Below, in pieces: positions 37,935 to 46,387 of a DNA stretch of 54,812 nucleotides. The DNA is from Sphingomonadaceae bacterium. GTDB taxonomy: Bacteria; Pseudomonadota; Alphaproteobacteria; Sphingomonadales; Sphingomonadaceae. Within the stretch, counting starts at the first letter, position 1; each line of letters opens with the position of its first letter. A program made the translations under genes and the position numbers. The notes under the pieces were generated by a model. It was not told where the DNA came from. It was given only the letters and a program-made list of their open reading frames with translations, and ran no database searches. The stretch is from contig JANYEY010000062.1 in the NCBI GenBank assembly GCA_025359685.1, positions 1 to 54,812 on the forward strand, in the 5' to 3' direction.

Positions 37935-38575
37935 ACAAGGCGGACATTTTCGAATTTTTCCGCCGCCTCGCCGAAGACAATCCCTCGCCCGAGACCGAGC
38001 TTGAATTCGGCAATGCCTTCCAGCTGGTCGTCGCGGTGGCGCTGTCGGCGCAGTCGACCGACGTCGGGGTGAACAAGGCGACGCGGGGGCTGTTTGCGAG
38101 GGTCAAGACCCCGCAGGAGATGCTCGACCTGGGCGAACCAGGCCTCAAGGAACACATCAAGACGATCGGCCTGTTCAACACCAAGGCCAAGAACGTGATC
38201 GCGCTGTCGCAGCTGCTGGTCGATGAGTTCGGCGGCGAAGTACCGGCAACCCGAGATGAGCTGGTGCGGCTGCCCGGGGTCGGGCGCAAGACCGCCAACG
38301 TCGTGCTCAACTGCTGGTTCGGCCAGGAAACCTTCGCGGTCGATACGCACATCTTCCGCGTCGGCAACCGCACCGGGCTCGCGAAAGGCAAGACCCCCGA
38401 ACAGGTCGAGGCGCAGCTTGAAAAGAAGGTGCCGCAGCCCTTCCGCCTTGGCGCGCATCACTGGTTGATCCTGCACGGCCGCTACACCTGCAAGGCGCGC
38501 ACGCGCGAATGCTGGCGCTGCCCGGTGGCGGACTTGTGCGTCTACAAGTTCAAGTCCCCGCCGCCCAAGAAGTAG
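37931..38575 (+). CDS. nth: Endonuclease III
   Basis: DNA glycosylase/AP lyase for oxidised pyrimidines. 214 residues: LPGVGRKTANVVL is the helix-hairpin-helix with catalytic Lys, VDTHIFRV carries the catalytic Asp, and the [4Fe-4S] motif C-x6-C-x2-C-x5-C is intact at the end (CKARTRECWRCPVADLC). TTG at 37931 is the likely start, overlapping the dapB stop as TTGA; no ATG exists near the N-terminus. Confidence 0.94.
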   Translation: MNKADIFEFFRRLAEDNPSPETELEFGNAFQLVVAVALSAQSTDVGVNKATRGLFARVKTPQEMLDLGEPGLKEHIKTIGLFNTKAKNVIALSQLLVDEFGGEVPATRDELVRLPGVGRKTANVVLNCWFGQETFAVDTHIFRVGNRTGLAKGKTPEQVEAQLEKKVPQPFRLGAHHWLILHGRYTCKARTRECWRCPVADLCVYKFKSPPPKK

Positions 38576-38578
38576 TCC

Positions 38579-39925
38579 CTAGGCCTGCGGATCGAGGTGC
38601 AGGCCTTTCCTGCCGTGTTCGGGCGTTTCGCTCGGCGCCTGCAGGTCCGCATCGGGGTCTATCGGCGGCTGGAGCATGCCTTCCCACTTGGTGATGACCG
38701 AGGTCGCCACCGCATTGCCCAGCACGTTGGTCGCGGTGCGGCCCATGTCGAGGAACTGGTCGATGGCGAGGACCAAGGCGATGCCCTCGACCGGCAGATC
38801 GAACATCGCCAGCGTCGCGGCGATCACCACCAAGCTGGCGCGCGGCACCGCGGCGATGCCCTTCGAGCTGATCATGAGCGTCAGCAGGATCGCGATCTGG
38901 GTGCCGATCGGCAGGACGTGGCCGTAGGCCTGCGCGATGAAGATCGTCGCGAAGCTGGCATACATCATCGAACCGTCGAGGTTGAACGAGTACCCCAGCG
39001 GCAGCATCAGCCCCGATATGCGGCGCGGGATGCCGAACCGGTCGAGCTGTTCGAACAGCTTGGGCATCGCCGCCTCGCTGCTGGCGGTTGAGAAGGCGAT
39101 CAGCACCGGCTGGCGGACATAGCGAACCAGTGTGAACACCCGCCCGCGCAGGAAGATAAAGCCGATCGCGATCAGCAGCGACCACAACAGCAGCAAGCTG
39201 AAATAGAACTCGGCCAGCAGCTTGGCATAGGTACCAAGGATGCCGAGGCCGTTCTTGGCAACGACGTTGGCCAATGCGCCGAACACCGCGAACGGGGCAA
39301 AGCGCATGACGTAGCCCGTAACCTGCAGCATCAGTTCGGCCAGCGCCTCGGCGCCGCGCACCAGCGGTTTGCCCTTTTCGCCGATCGCGGTGATCCCGAT
39401 CCCGGCGAACAGCGAGAACACCAGGATCTGCAAGACGTTGTTGTCCGCCATCGCCTGGATGATATTCTTGGGGAAGACGTGTTCGATGAATTCGAACATG
39501 TCGAGTTTCTTGACCTCGCCGATCGACTGCGCCGACGCAGTTAGCGCCACGCCGACCCCGGGTTGGAACAGGTTGACCATCAGCAACCCAAGGCTGATCG
39601 AAATGAAGCTGGCGATGATGAACCACACGATCGCGCGGAACCCGATCCGGCCCACTGCGGCGCTGTCGTTCATGTGGGCGAGGCCTGAAACGATGGTCGC
39701 CAGTACCAGCGGGGCGACCACCATCTTGATCAGGTTGAGGAACACGGTGGACAGCACCTGGAAGCTGCGCGCCCAGTGCTCGGTGGACATCACGCCCGAC
39801 AGCAGGTCCTGATTGACGAGGAAGCCGACCGCCACGCCGAGCACCATGCCGCCCATGATGCAGGCGGTGAGGTGGCTGGCGAGCAGGCCCAGGGCCTTGC
39901 CGAAAATCGAACGCTGCTCTGTCAT
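38579..39925 (-). CDS. Dicarboxylate/amino acid:cation symporter (DAACS family)
   Basis: 448-residue inner-membrane transporter of the GltP/DctA fold. It shows the re-entrant loop STASSEAAMP (serine-rich HP1 motif) and SLDGSMMYASF-like TM7 (NLDGSMMYASFATIF in place of NMDGT). It should import C4-dicarboxylates or acidic amino acids with H+ or Na+. It follows dapE on the same strand with a 59-bp gap. Confidence 0.92.
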   Translation of the reverse strand: MTEQRSIFGKALGLLASHLTACIMGGMVLGVAVGFLVNQDLLSGVMSTEHWARSFQVLSTVFLNLIKMVVAPLVLATIVSGLAHMNDSAAVGRIGFRAIVWFIIASFISISLGLLMVNLFQPGVGVALTASAQSIGEVKKLDMFEFIEHVFPKNIIQAMADNNVLQILVFSLFAGIGITAIGEKGKPLVRGAEALAELMLQVTGYVMRFAPFAVFGALANVVAKNGLGILGTYAKLLAEFYFSLLLLWSLLIAIGFIFLRGRVFTLVRYVRQPVLIAFSTASSEAAMPKLFEQLDRFGIPRRISGLMLPLGYSFNLDGSMMYASFATIFIAQAYGHVLPIGTQIAILLTLMISSKGIAAVPRASLVVIAATLAMFDLPVEGIALVLAIDQFLDMGRTATNVLGNAVATSVITKWEGMLQPPIDPDADLQAPSETPEHGRKGLHLDPQA

Positions 39926-39984
39926 GATGCTCCCCGCGAAACTTTGTTGCCGAGCAGCCTAACAGGCTGCGCCGGGCCGGGCAA

Positions 39985-41121
39985 TCAGCCTGCCAGCGCC
40001 GCCTTCGCCACCCGCGTGTAAATCCGCACCAGCGCCTCAAGGTCTTCCACCGCAACTGCCTCGTCGCGCTTGTGCATTGTCGCGTTGCACAGGCCGAATT
40101 CGATCACCGGGCACAGGTCCTTGAGGAACCGCGCGTCGCTGGTCCCGCCGGTGGTGCTCGCTTCGGGGCGCAGCCCGACCTCGGCCTCGACCGTATCGGC
40201 GATCAGCTGCGAGAAAGCGCCGGGCGGGGTCAGGAACGCCTCGCCATAGACCACCTGCCGCACGGTGCCGCCATGCTTTTCGGCGATTGTGCGGACCCGC
40301 TCGCCTAGCTGTACGCCGGTGTGCTGGTCGTTGAAGCGGATCGACAACCGGGCACTCGCCCGCGCCGGGATTACGTTGGTTGCGGGATTGCCGACGGTGA
40401 GGTCAGTGATCTCGAGATTAGAGGCCTGGAACCAGTCGGTGCCGTCATCCAGCGGCATCGCCTTCAGTTCGGCCAGCATGTGCACCAGTTTGGTGATCGG
40501 GTTGTCGGCGAGGTGCGGATAGGCGACATGGCCTTCTTTGCCTTCGACCTCGAGCCACAGGTTGGTCGATCCGCGCCGCCCGATCTTCATCATGTCGCCC
40601 AGCCGGGAAACGCTGGTCGGCTCTCCCACCACGATCAGGTCAGGGATCGCCTGCACGGCGCGCATGTGCTTGATCAGCTCTTGCGTGCCGTAGGTCGCCG
40701 GGCCTTCCTCGTCGCCGGTAATGATGAAGCTGAGCGTGCCCGCATCCGTTGGCACCAAGGCTGCCGCAGCAACCATCGCCGCGATCGAGCCCTTCATGTC
40801 GACCGCGCCGCGCCCGTAGAGCAGATTGCCGCGCAGCTCCGGCGCAAACGGAGCGATGGTCCAGCCTTCGCCCGGCGGGACCACATCGACATGCCCGGCA
40901 AAGCCGAAGTGGCGGCTGCCCTCGGGTCCCTTGCGAATGGCAAACAGGTTCTCAACCGGCCCGTCCGGTGCTTCGCCCGCGTGGAAGCGGTGGACTGCAA
41001 AGCCCAATGGTTCGAGCTGGGCTTGCAGGCAATCGAACACCAGCCCCGCCGCCGGGGTGACGCTGGGGCAGGCGATCAGCGCTTCGGCCAATTCGACGAC
41101 GGATGAGGCGGTGGTGGTCAT
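39985..41121 (-). CDS. dapE: Succinyl-diaminopimelate desuccinylase
   Basis: M20 di-zinc hydrolase of the succinylase branch of lysine/DAP synthesis. 378 residues: GHVDVVPPGEGW, GRGAVDMKG, TGDEEGPA (Glu-Glu), and GGTSDARF near the C-terminus, which separates DapE from other M20 enzymes. dapB lies nearby on the other strand, so two steps of the same pathway are within 4 kb. It is divergent from the cupin gene. Confidence 0.95.
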   Translation of the reverse strand: MTTTASSVVELAEALIACPSVTPAAGLVFDCLQAQLEPLGFAVHRFHAGEAPDGPVENLFAIRKGPEGSRHFGFAGHVDVVPPGEGWTIAPFAPELRGNLLYGRGAVDMKGSIAAMVAAAALVPTDAGTLSFIITGDEEGPATYGTQELIKHMRAVQAIPDLIVVGEPTSVSRLGDMMKIGRRGSTNLWLEVEGKEGHVAYPHLADNPITKLVHMLAELKAMPLDDGTDWFQASNLEITDLTVGNPATNVIPARASARLSIRFNDQHTGVQLGERVRTIAEKHGGTVRQVVYGEAFLTPPGAFSQLIADTVEAEVGLRPEASTTGGTSDARFLKDLCPVIEFGLCNATMHKRDEAVAVEDLEALVRIYTRVAKAALAG

Positions 41122-41176
41122 GGCTTCGCTTTGGCATATGGGCTAGGCGGCCAAGTGACAAGCGGGAGTGCCAGCC

Positions 41177-41626
41177 ATGCCCAAACTCGATCTCGAAAGT
41201 ATTCTCCAGACCAACGCCACCGGTTACCCGAAAGTCTTTGCCGATGTCGTGGAAGGCCGGTGGTATCGCCGTCTGGCTCCGGCCACAGGCATCAGCGACT
41301 TCGGCGCCAGCCATGTCGTGCTCGCACCGGGCGCATGGTCGAGCCAGCGCCACTGGCACGTCGGCGAGGACGAGCTGGTGGTGATGATCAGCGGTGAAGC
41401 GGTGCTGGTCGATGACACCGGCGAAGTGCTAATGCGCCCGGGCGACGTCGCCGCCTTTCCCAAGAACGACGGCAATGGGCACGTGCTGCAAAACCGATCG
41501 GACAGTCCCTGCACCTATGTCGCGATCGGACGGCCTCAAGCCACCGATTGCCACTATCCCGACATCGACATGCACTTGTCTGCCGATGTGGGCGAGCAGC
41601 GGCGCAAGGACGGCAGCGCCTTTTGA
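41177..41626 (+). CDS. Cupin domain protein
   Basis: 149-residue single-domain cupin. RHWHVGEDELVVMISGEAVL carries the metal-binding H-x-H...E motif of cupin motif 1 and NGHVLQNRSD the His of motif 2. The substrate is unknown. ATG 41177 is chosen for GGGAG at 41163-41167. The stop overlaps the TTG start of the LysE-type exporter. Confidence 0.88.
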   Translation: MPKLDLESILQTNATGYPKVFADVVEGRWYRRLAPATGISDFGASHVVLAPGAWSSQRHWHVGEDELVVMISGEAVLVDDTGEVLMRPGDVAAFPKNDGNGHVLQNRSDSPCTYVAIGRPQATDCHYPDIDMHLSADVGEQRRKDGSAF

Positions 41627-42231
41627 GCTTACCCGCCGCCCATATCGACTGGTTCGGGTTCATCGCCGCTGTCGCCATCCTGGAGGTAACTCCGGGGGTC
41701 AATATGGCGTGGCTGGCCGGGCTTTCGCTGACCAAGGGGCGGCGCGCTGGCCTCGCCGCCACCGCGGGAATCGCGATCGGGCTGACGCTCAACGCCATGC
41801 TCGCCGGGGCGGGCCTGGCCGAACTGGTCCACGCCCATCCCGAGATGCAGGTCTGGCTGCGCCGAGGCGGGGCCGTGTTGATGCTGTTTCTGGCGTGGCG
41901 CACCTGGATCGATGAAACCACCAAGCCCGCGCCGCACGACGGGCGCAACGGCTTTGCCGCTGGCCTGCTGCTTAACGTGATCAACCCCAAGGCATTTGTA
42001 TTTTTCCTGGTGGTGGTTCCGCCGTTCCTGTCGGGCGGACCGCTGCAGCTTAGTCAGGCCTTCGTGCTCGGGTTCGTCAGCGTGGCGATTGCCACTGCGG
42101 TGCACCTGTTCATCGTGTTCAGCGCCGCATGGGCGCATCCGTGGCTGAGCGACGCTTCGCACACGCGCAAGGTACGCCGGATCATGGCCGTGGTCATGGT
42201 CGGGGTGGCGGTGTGGTTCCTCGCCGGGTAA
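41623..42231 (+). CDS. LysE-family amino acid exporter
   Basis: 202-residue membrane protein with about six helices. VTPGVNMAWLAGLSLTKGRR matches the LysE/RhtB N-terminal G-x-N/P signature, and LLNVINPKAFVFFLVVVPPF is the conserved NPK segment. It should export amino acids or metabolites. TTG 41623 is the likely start, overlapping the cupin stop (TTGA), so expression is coupled to the cupin gene. Confidence 0.9.
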   Translation: MSLPAAHIDWFGFIAAVAILEVTPGVNMAWLAGLSLTKGRRAGLAATAGIAIGLTLNAMLAGAGLAELVHAHPEMQVWLRRGGAVLMLFLAWRTWIDETTKPAPHDGRNGFAAGLLLNVINPKAFVFFLVVVPPFLSGGPLQLSQAFVLGFVSVAIATAVHLFIVFSAAWAHPWLSDASHTRKVRRIMAVVMVGVAVWFLAG

Positions 42232-42238
42232 CCCGCGC

Positions 42239-42907
42239 TTACTTCTTGTTCGCGGTCTCGAACTGCTCGATCACCCAGTCTTCCGACTCAGCCGCGGCAA
42301 TCCAGCTTTGCAGCCATTCATGGCTCCACACCGCTTCCATATAGGCGAGCGCGAAGCCCGGCACCGCGATGCCATAGGAGATGAACCGGCTGACCACCGG
42401 CGCGTAAAAGATGTCCGCCGCGCTGAAGGTGCCGAACAGGTACGGCCCCCCCCGGCCGAACCGCGCTCGCGCTTCGGCCCACAGCGTCAGCACACGGACC
42501 ACGTCAGCCTTGGCCGCCTCGTCGATCTGCGCGCCTTCGACCCGGCGGCGCACGTTCATCGGGCACTGGGTCCGCAGTGCGAGGAATGAGGAATGCATTT
42601 CTGCCACCATTGAGCGCGCCATGGCGCGGGCATCATCTTCCTTGGGCCAGAACCGGTCGCGACCGACTTTGTCGGCAAGGTATTCGATGATCGCCAGGCT
42701 GTCCCACACCACCGCATCGCCATCCCACAGCACCGGCACCTTGCCCGATGACGGTGCGATGTCGTCGTTCTGCTTCTTGGTCGCAGTCCAGTCGTCACCA
42801 TACAGCGGAACCTGGATTTCCTCAAAGGCGAGGCCAGACTGCTTGGCCGCCAGCCAGCCGCGCAGCGACCAGCTCGAATAGTTCTTGTTGCCGATAATGA
42901 GCTTCAT
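42239..42907 (-). CDS. Glutathione S-transferase family protein
   Basis: 222-residue cytosolic GST. The N-terminal thioredoxin-fold domain begins MKLIIGNKNYSSWSLRGWLA, with Ser residues at the glutathione-activating site, and GKVPVLWDGDAVVWDSLAII carries the cis-Pro and Glu/Asp-Ser glutathione site. The helical domain follows (residues about 90-220). The substrate is unknown. Confidence 0.9.
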   Translation of the reverse strand: MKLIIGNKNYSSWSLRGWLAAKQSGLAFEEIQVPLYGDDWTATKKQNDDIAPSSGKVPVLWDGDAVVWDSLAIIEYLADKVGRDRFWPKEDDARAMARSMVAEMHSSFLALRTQCPMNVRRRVEGAQIDEAAKADVVRVLTLWAEARARFGRGGPYLFGTFSAADIFYAPVVSRFISYGIAVPGFALAYMEAVWSHEWLQSWIAAAESEDWVIEQFETANKK

Positions 42908-42984
42908 GCTCTAGCGGCTACTCGTTCAGTTTGCGGGTGTCGAGTCTGAACAAGGTCACACAAAGTTCACACCAAAACCAATCC

Positions 42985-43017
42985 CGACCGCTTCGCTCAC
43001 GCGGTCGTGTGAGCGAA
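42985..43017. repeat. Overlapping, mutually exclusive hairpins
   Basis: Stem 1 is CGACCGC (42985-42991) / GCGGTCG (43001-43007). Stem 2 is TTCGCTCAC (42992-43000) / GTGAGCGAA (43009-43017). They cannot form together. The region lies between the GST gene and the VOC gene; the rest of the 188-bp gap shows nothing else. Confidence 0.5.
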
Positions 43018-43095
43018 CCAAGGCCATCCGCGCGAGTTCGACTCTGCATCACATTCGGGGCTGTAGGAAAGTCATAATTCGGCTAGGCATTGCCC

Positions 43096-43518
43096 ATGAC
43101 CCTGCGCCCCTTCCACCTCGCTTTTCCCGTCCGCGATCTGGCCGAGGCGCGCGCCTTCTGGGGCGGGACGATGGGCTGCCCCGAAGGGCGCAGTTCGGAC
43201 ACGTGGATCGACTTCGATTTCTACGGTCACCAGATCGTGACGCATTGCGTGGGCGAGCGCGCCAACGCCGACGCCGGCACCAACCCGGTCGACGGCCACG
43301 GCGTGCCGGTGCCGCATTTCGGCATCGTGCTCGAACTGGCCCAGTGGCAGGCGCTCGCCGACCGGCTCAAGGCCGCCGGCACCAAGTTCGAGATCGAGCC
43401 TTACATCCGCTTCAAGGGAGAACCCGGCGAGCAGGCAACGATGTTTTTCCGCGATCCATCGGGCAACGCGATCGAGATGAAAGCCTTTGCCGACCTGGGG
43501 CAGCTGTTTGCGAAATAG
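43096..43518 (+). CDS. VOC family (glyoxalase-like) protein
   Basis: 140-residue protein of the vicinal oxygen chelate fold. [19 protein letters not shown] opens the first betaalphabetabetabeta unit (His metal ligand), VPHFGIVL the second, and [15 protein letters not shown] ends it with the Glu ligand. The reaction is unknown. It lies 10 bp before a secreted phosphodiesterase gene and is probably co-transcribed. Confidence 0.9.
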   Translation: MTLRPFHLAFPVRDLAEARAFWGGTMGCPEGRSSDTWIDFDFYGHQIVTHCVGERANADAGTNPVDGHGVPVPHFGIVLELAQWQALADRLKAAGTKFEIEPYIRFKGEPGEQATMFFRDPSGNAIEMKAFADLGQLFAK

Positions 43519-43528
43519 GGGACGCAAG

Positions 43529-44866
43529 ATGCTTCGCCGGATTGTTATCGCGCTGGTAGCGCTCATCGGGTTCGCCGCGCCTGTCGCCGCCGCCCCGGTT
43601 CTGCTGATCTCGATCGACGGGCTGCGGCCCGGCGATGTGATCGATGCGCCGCAGCGCGGGCTCAAGCTGCCCAACCTGCGCCGGTTTCTGGTCCAGGGCA
43701 GCTATGCCACCGGGGTGCGCGGGGTGCTGCCGACGGTGACCTATCCCAGCCATACCACGCTGATCACCGGGGCCAGCCCGGCGCGGCACGGGGTGTTCAG
43801 CAACACCACCTTCGATCCCCTGCAGGTCAACTATGGCGGATGGTACTGGTTTGCCAGCGACATCCGCGTGCCGACCTTATGGCAAGCGGCGGCGGCTGGC
43901 GGGCTGAGCGTGGGCAATGTCCACTGGCCGGTCAGCGTCGGCGCGAAGGGGATCACCTGGAACTTGCCGCAGATCTGGCGCAGCGGCCACGCCGACGATG
44001 CCAAGATGCTGGCCGCGCTGGCAACGCCGGGATTGATCCCGGAGCTGGAGCGCGCGACCGGCGAGACCTATGCCCAAGGGATCGATGAAACCATCGAGGG
44101 TGACGAGAACCGCGGGCGTTTCGCGGCGGCGCTGATTGCGCGGCACAAGCCCCAGTTCGCCACCGTTTACCTCACCGGGCTCGACCATCAGCAACACACC
44201 GACGGCCTCGGCACGCCGCCCGCGCACGCAGTGCTGGAGCGGATCGATGCTATCGTCGGTGCGCTGGTCGCGGCCGAGCACAAGGCTCATCCCGATGCGG
44301 TGATTGCGGTGGTCAGCGATCACGGGTTCGCACCGATCGCGCACGAAACCAACCTGTTTCGCGCCTTTATCGACGCAGGCCTGATCACGCTCGATCCCGC
44401 CGGCAAGGTCAAAGGCTGGGAGGCGATGCCGTGGCCGGCGGGCGGCAGCGCCGCGGTCGTCCTCGCGCGGCCGGACGATGCGGCATTGCAGGCCAAGGTT
44501 TCCGGCGTGCTCGGGCAACTGAAAGCAGATCCTGCGAACGGCATTGCAGCGATTGCGGGCAAGAAGGAGATAACGCAGATGCGCGGGAATCCCACGGCGA
44601 GCTTCTTCGTTGATTTCCAGCCGGGTTACAGCGCGGGCGGCTTTGCTGACGCTGGCGGCGGGATTGATGCCCCGTCGCACAACAAGGGCACGCACGGCTA
44701 TTTTCCAGCGAGCGACGCGATGCGATCGACTTTCATGATGGTCGGTCCAAAGATTCCCCGGGGGCATTCGCTCGGGCCAATCGACATGCGTTCGATCGCT
44801 CCGACCCTCGCGGCGATCATGCATGTGCGGCTGCGCGGGGCGGAGTTGCCGGCGCTGATCTATTGA
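43529..44866 (+). CDS. Secreted alkaline-phosphatase-superfamily phosphodiesterase (NPP-like)
   Basis: 445-residue periplasmic hydrolase resembling nucleotide pyrophosphatase/phosphodiesterase. A signal peptide is visible at residues 1-21 (RIVIALVALIGFAAPVAAAP). LISIDGLRPGD supplies the first metal Asp, PTVTYPSHTTLITG the nucleophile region, LTGLDHQQH and SDHGF further metal ligands, and HGYFP the last His. It should cleave phosphate esters or pyrophosphates. ATG 43529 follows AGGGGA. Confidence 0.9.
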   Translation: MLRRIVIALVALIGFAAPVAAAPVLLISIDGLRPGDVIDAPQRGLKLPNLRRFLVQGSYATGVRGVLPTVTYPSHTTLITGASPARHGVFSNTTFDPLQVNYGGWYWFASDIRVPTLWQAAAAGGLSVGNVHWPVSVGAKGITWNLPQIWRSGHADDAKMLAALATPGLIPELERATGETYAQGIDETIEGDENRGRFAAALIARHKPQFATVYLTGLDHQQHTDGLGTPPAHAVLERIDAIVGALVAAEHKAHPDAVIAVVSDHGFAPIAHETNLFRAFIDAGLITLDPAGKVKGWEAMPWPAGGSAAVVLARPDDAALQAKVSGVLGQLKADPANGIAAIAGKKEITQMRGNPTASFFVDFQPGYSAGGFADAGGGIDAPSHNKGTHGYFPASDAMRSTFMMVGPKIPRGHSLGPIDMRSIAPTLAAIMHVRLRGAELPALIY

Positions 44867-45718
44867 CTACCCGGCGACGGTATCGAGCTTGGCGATAGCT
44901 TCGGCGGTCAGCACCAGCTCGGCCGCTGCAAGGTTTTCGCGCAAGTGGCCGAGCGATGAGGTGCCGGGGATCAGCAGCACATTGGGCGCGCGCTGGAGCA
45001 GCCAGGCCAGCGCGACCTGCATCGGGGTCGCGCCAAGGTCGGCTGCAACACCGTCGAGCGCGGCGCTCTGCAGCGGGCTGAACCCGCCGAGCGGGAAGAA
45101 CGGAACGTAGGCGATGCCTGCTGCTGCCAGCTCGTCGATCAGAGCATCGTCGCTGCGGTGCGCCACGTTGTAGGCATTCTGGACGCAGACGATCTCGGCC
45201 ATCGACTGCGCTTGCGCGAGCTGGGCGGAGGTCACGTTGCTGATCCCGAGGTGCTTGATCAGCCCCTGCTGCTGCAATTCGGCCAGGGTAGTCAGTTCAG
45301 CCTCGAGCGAACCTTCGGCCGGGCCATGAGGCGAAAACATCATGCGCAGGTTGGCCACATCGAGGACGTCGAGCTTCAGCCGGCGCAGGTTGTCGTGCAC
45401 CGCGCGGGTCATCTCGTCGGCCCCGAATGCTGGCAGCCACTGGCCCTGCTCGTCGCGCCGTGCGCCGATCTTGGTCACCAGCACCAGGTCGTCCGGATAG
45501 GGATGCAGCGCCTCGGCGATCATTTCGTTGACTACGTAGGGACCGTAGTAATCGCTGGTATCGATGTGGTTTACCCCGCTCGCCACCGCCTCACGCAGCA
45601 CTGCGATGGCCTGGTCGCGGTCACGCGGCGGGCCGAACACGCCCGGCCCGGCCAGCTGCATCGCGCCATAGCCCATGCGATTGACCGTGAACGAACCAAG
45701 CTTTGCGGTATCAGTCAT
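44867..45718 (-). CDS. Aldo/keto reductase
   Basis: 283-residue (beta/alpha)8 NADPH oxidoreductase. Catalytic Asp and Tyr are in HIDTSDYYGP and Lys in LVTKIG. The usual His position reads DVANLR, i.e. Asn, as I recall for YdbC-like members. GISNVTSAQL and PGTSSLGHLRENL are the cofactor segments. It begins nine bases after engB on the same strand with AAGGAA upstream, so it is probably the last gene of the rpmH-rnpA-yidD-yidC-engB cluster. The stop codons of this gene and the convergent phosphodiesterase abut. Confidence 0.9.
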   Translation of the reverse strand: MTDTAKLGSFTVNRMGYGAMQLAGPGVFGPPRDRDQAIAVLREAVASGVNHIDTSDYYGPYVVNEMIAEALHPYPDDLVLVTKIGARRDEQGQWLPAFGADEMTRAVHDNLRRLKLDVLDVANLRMMFSPHGPAEGSLEAELTTLAELQQQGLIKHLGISNVTSAQLAQAQSMAEIVCVQNAYNVAHRSDDALIDELAAAGIAYVPFFPLGGFSPLQSAALDGVAADLGATPMQVALAWLLQRAPNVLLIPGTSSLGHLRENLAAAELVLTAEAIAKLDTVAG

Positions 45719-45727
45719 CGGTATTCC

Positions 45728-46387
45728 TTAGATCGAAGCATCACCCAGCACGGCGGCACGAAGCTCAGGGATGCCCATGCCCTTTTCCGCCGAGGTCACG
45801 TGGATCACCGGGAAAGCCGCCGAATGTTTGCGCGCTTCGGTCTGGGTGGCGAGCAGGGCGGCAGCAAGCTCGCTCGCTTTGATCTTGTCGGCCTTGGTCA
45901 GCACCAGCCGGTAGCCGACCGCGGCTTCATCGAGCATCGCCATCATCTCACGGTCAACGTCCTTGGGGCCGTGACGCGCATCGATCAGCACCAATGTGCG
46001 CTTCAGCACCGCGCGTCCCCGCAGGTAATCGCGCACCACCCGCTGCCATTCCTTGACGATCGACTTGGGCGCCTTGGCAAAGCCGTAGCCCGGCATATCG
46101 ACCAGCCGCAGCACGGCGGGATCACCGACCTCGAAGAAGTTGAGTTCCTGCGTGCGCCCCGGAGTGACCGAGGCGCGGGCGATTGATTTACGCCCGGTCA
46201 GCGCGTTGAGCAGCGAGCTCTTGCCCACGTTCGAACGTCCGGCAAAGGCCAGTTCGGGCACGGTCGCTTCGGGCAGGTATTGCAGCGAGGGCGCACTCTT
46301 GAGGAACTCGACCCGGCCGGCGAACAGCTTGCGCGCAGCCTCGGTCAGATCGGGTCCGTCGTCCGTTTCGGGAAGGTCCTCAACCAC
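45728..46387 (-). CDS. engB: Ribosome biogenesis GTP-binding protein EngB (YihA/YsxC)
   Basis: 219-residue GTPase needed for large-subunit assembly. G1 is GRSNVGKSSLLN, G2 TPGRTQ, G3 DMPGYGFAKA, G4 TKADK, G5 TSAEKG. It overlaps the yidC 3' end by eight bases. Confidence 0.96.
   Translation of the reverse strand: MVEDLPETDDGPDLTEAARKLFAGRVEFLKSAPSLQYLPEATVPELAFAGRSNVGKSSLLNALTGRKSIARASVTPGRTQELNFFEVGDPAVLRLVDMPGYGFAKAPKSIVKEWQRVVRDYLRGRAVLKRTLVLIDARHGPKDVDREMMAMLDEAAVGYRLVLTKADKIKASELAAALLATQTEARKHSAAFPVIHVTSAEKGMGIPELRAAVLGDASI

Noticed and set aside
38550..40055. Second minus-strand open frame (501 codons) over the symporter gene
   Set aside because: Arg/Gly-rich frame-shifted copy of the transporter reading; no transmembrane pattern.
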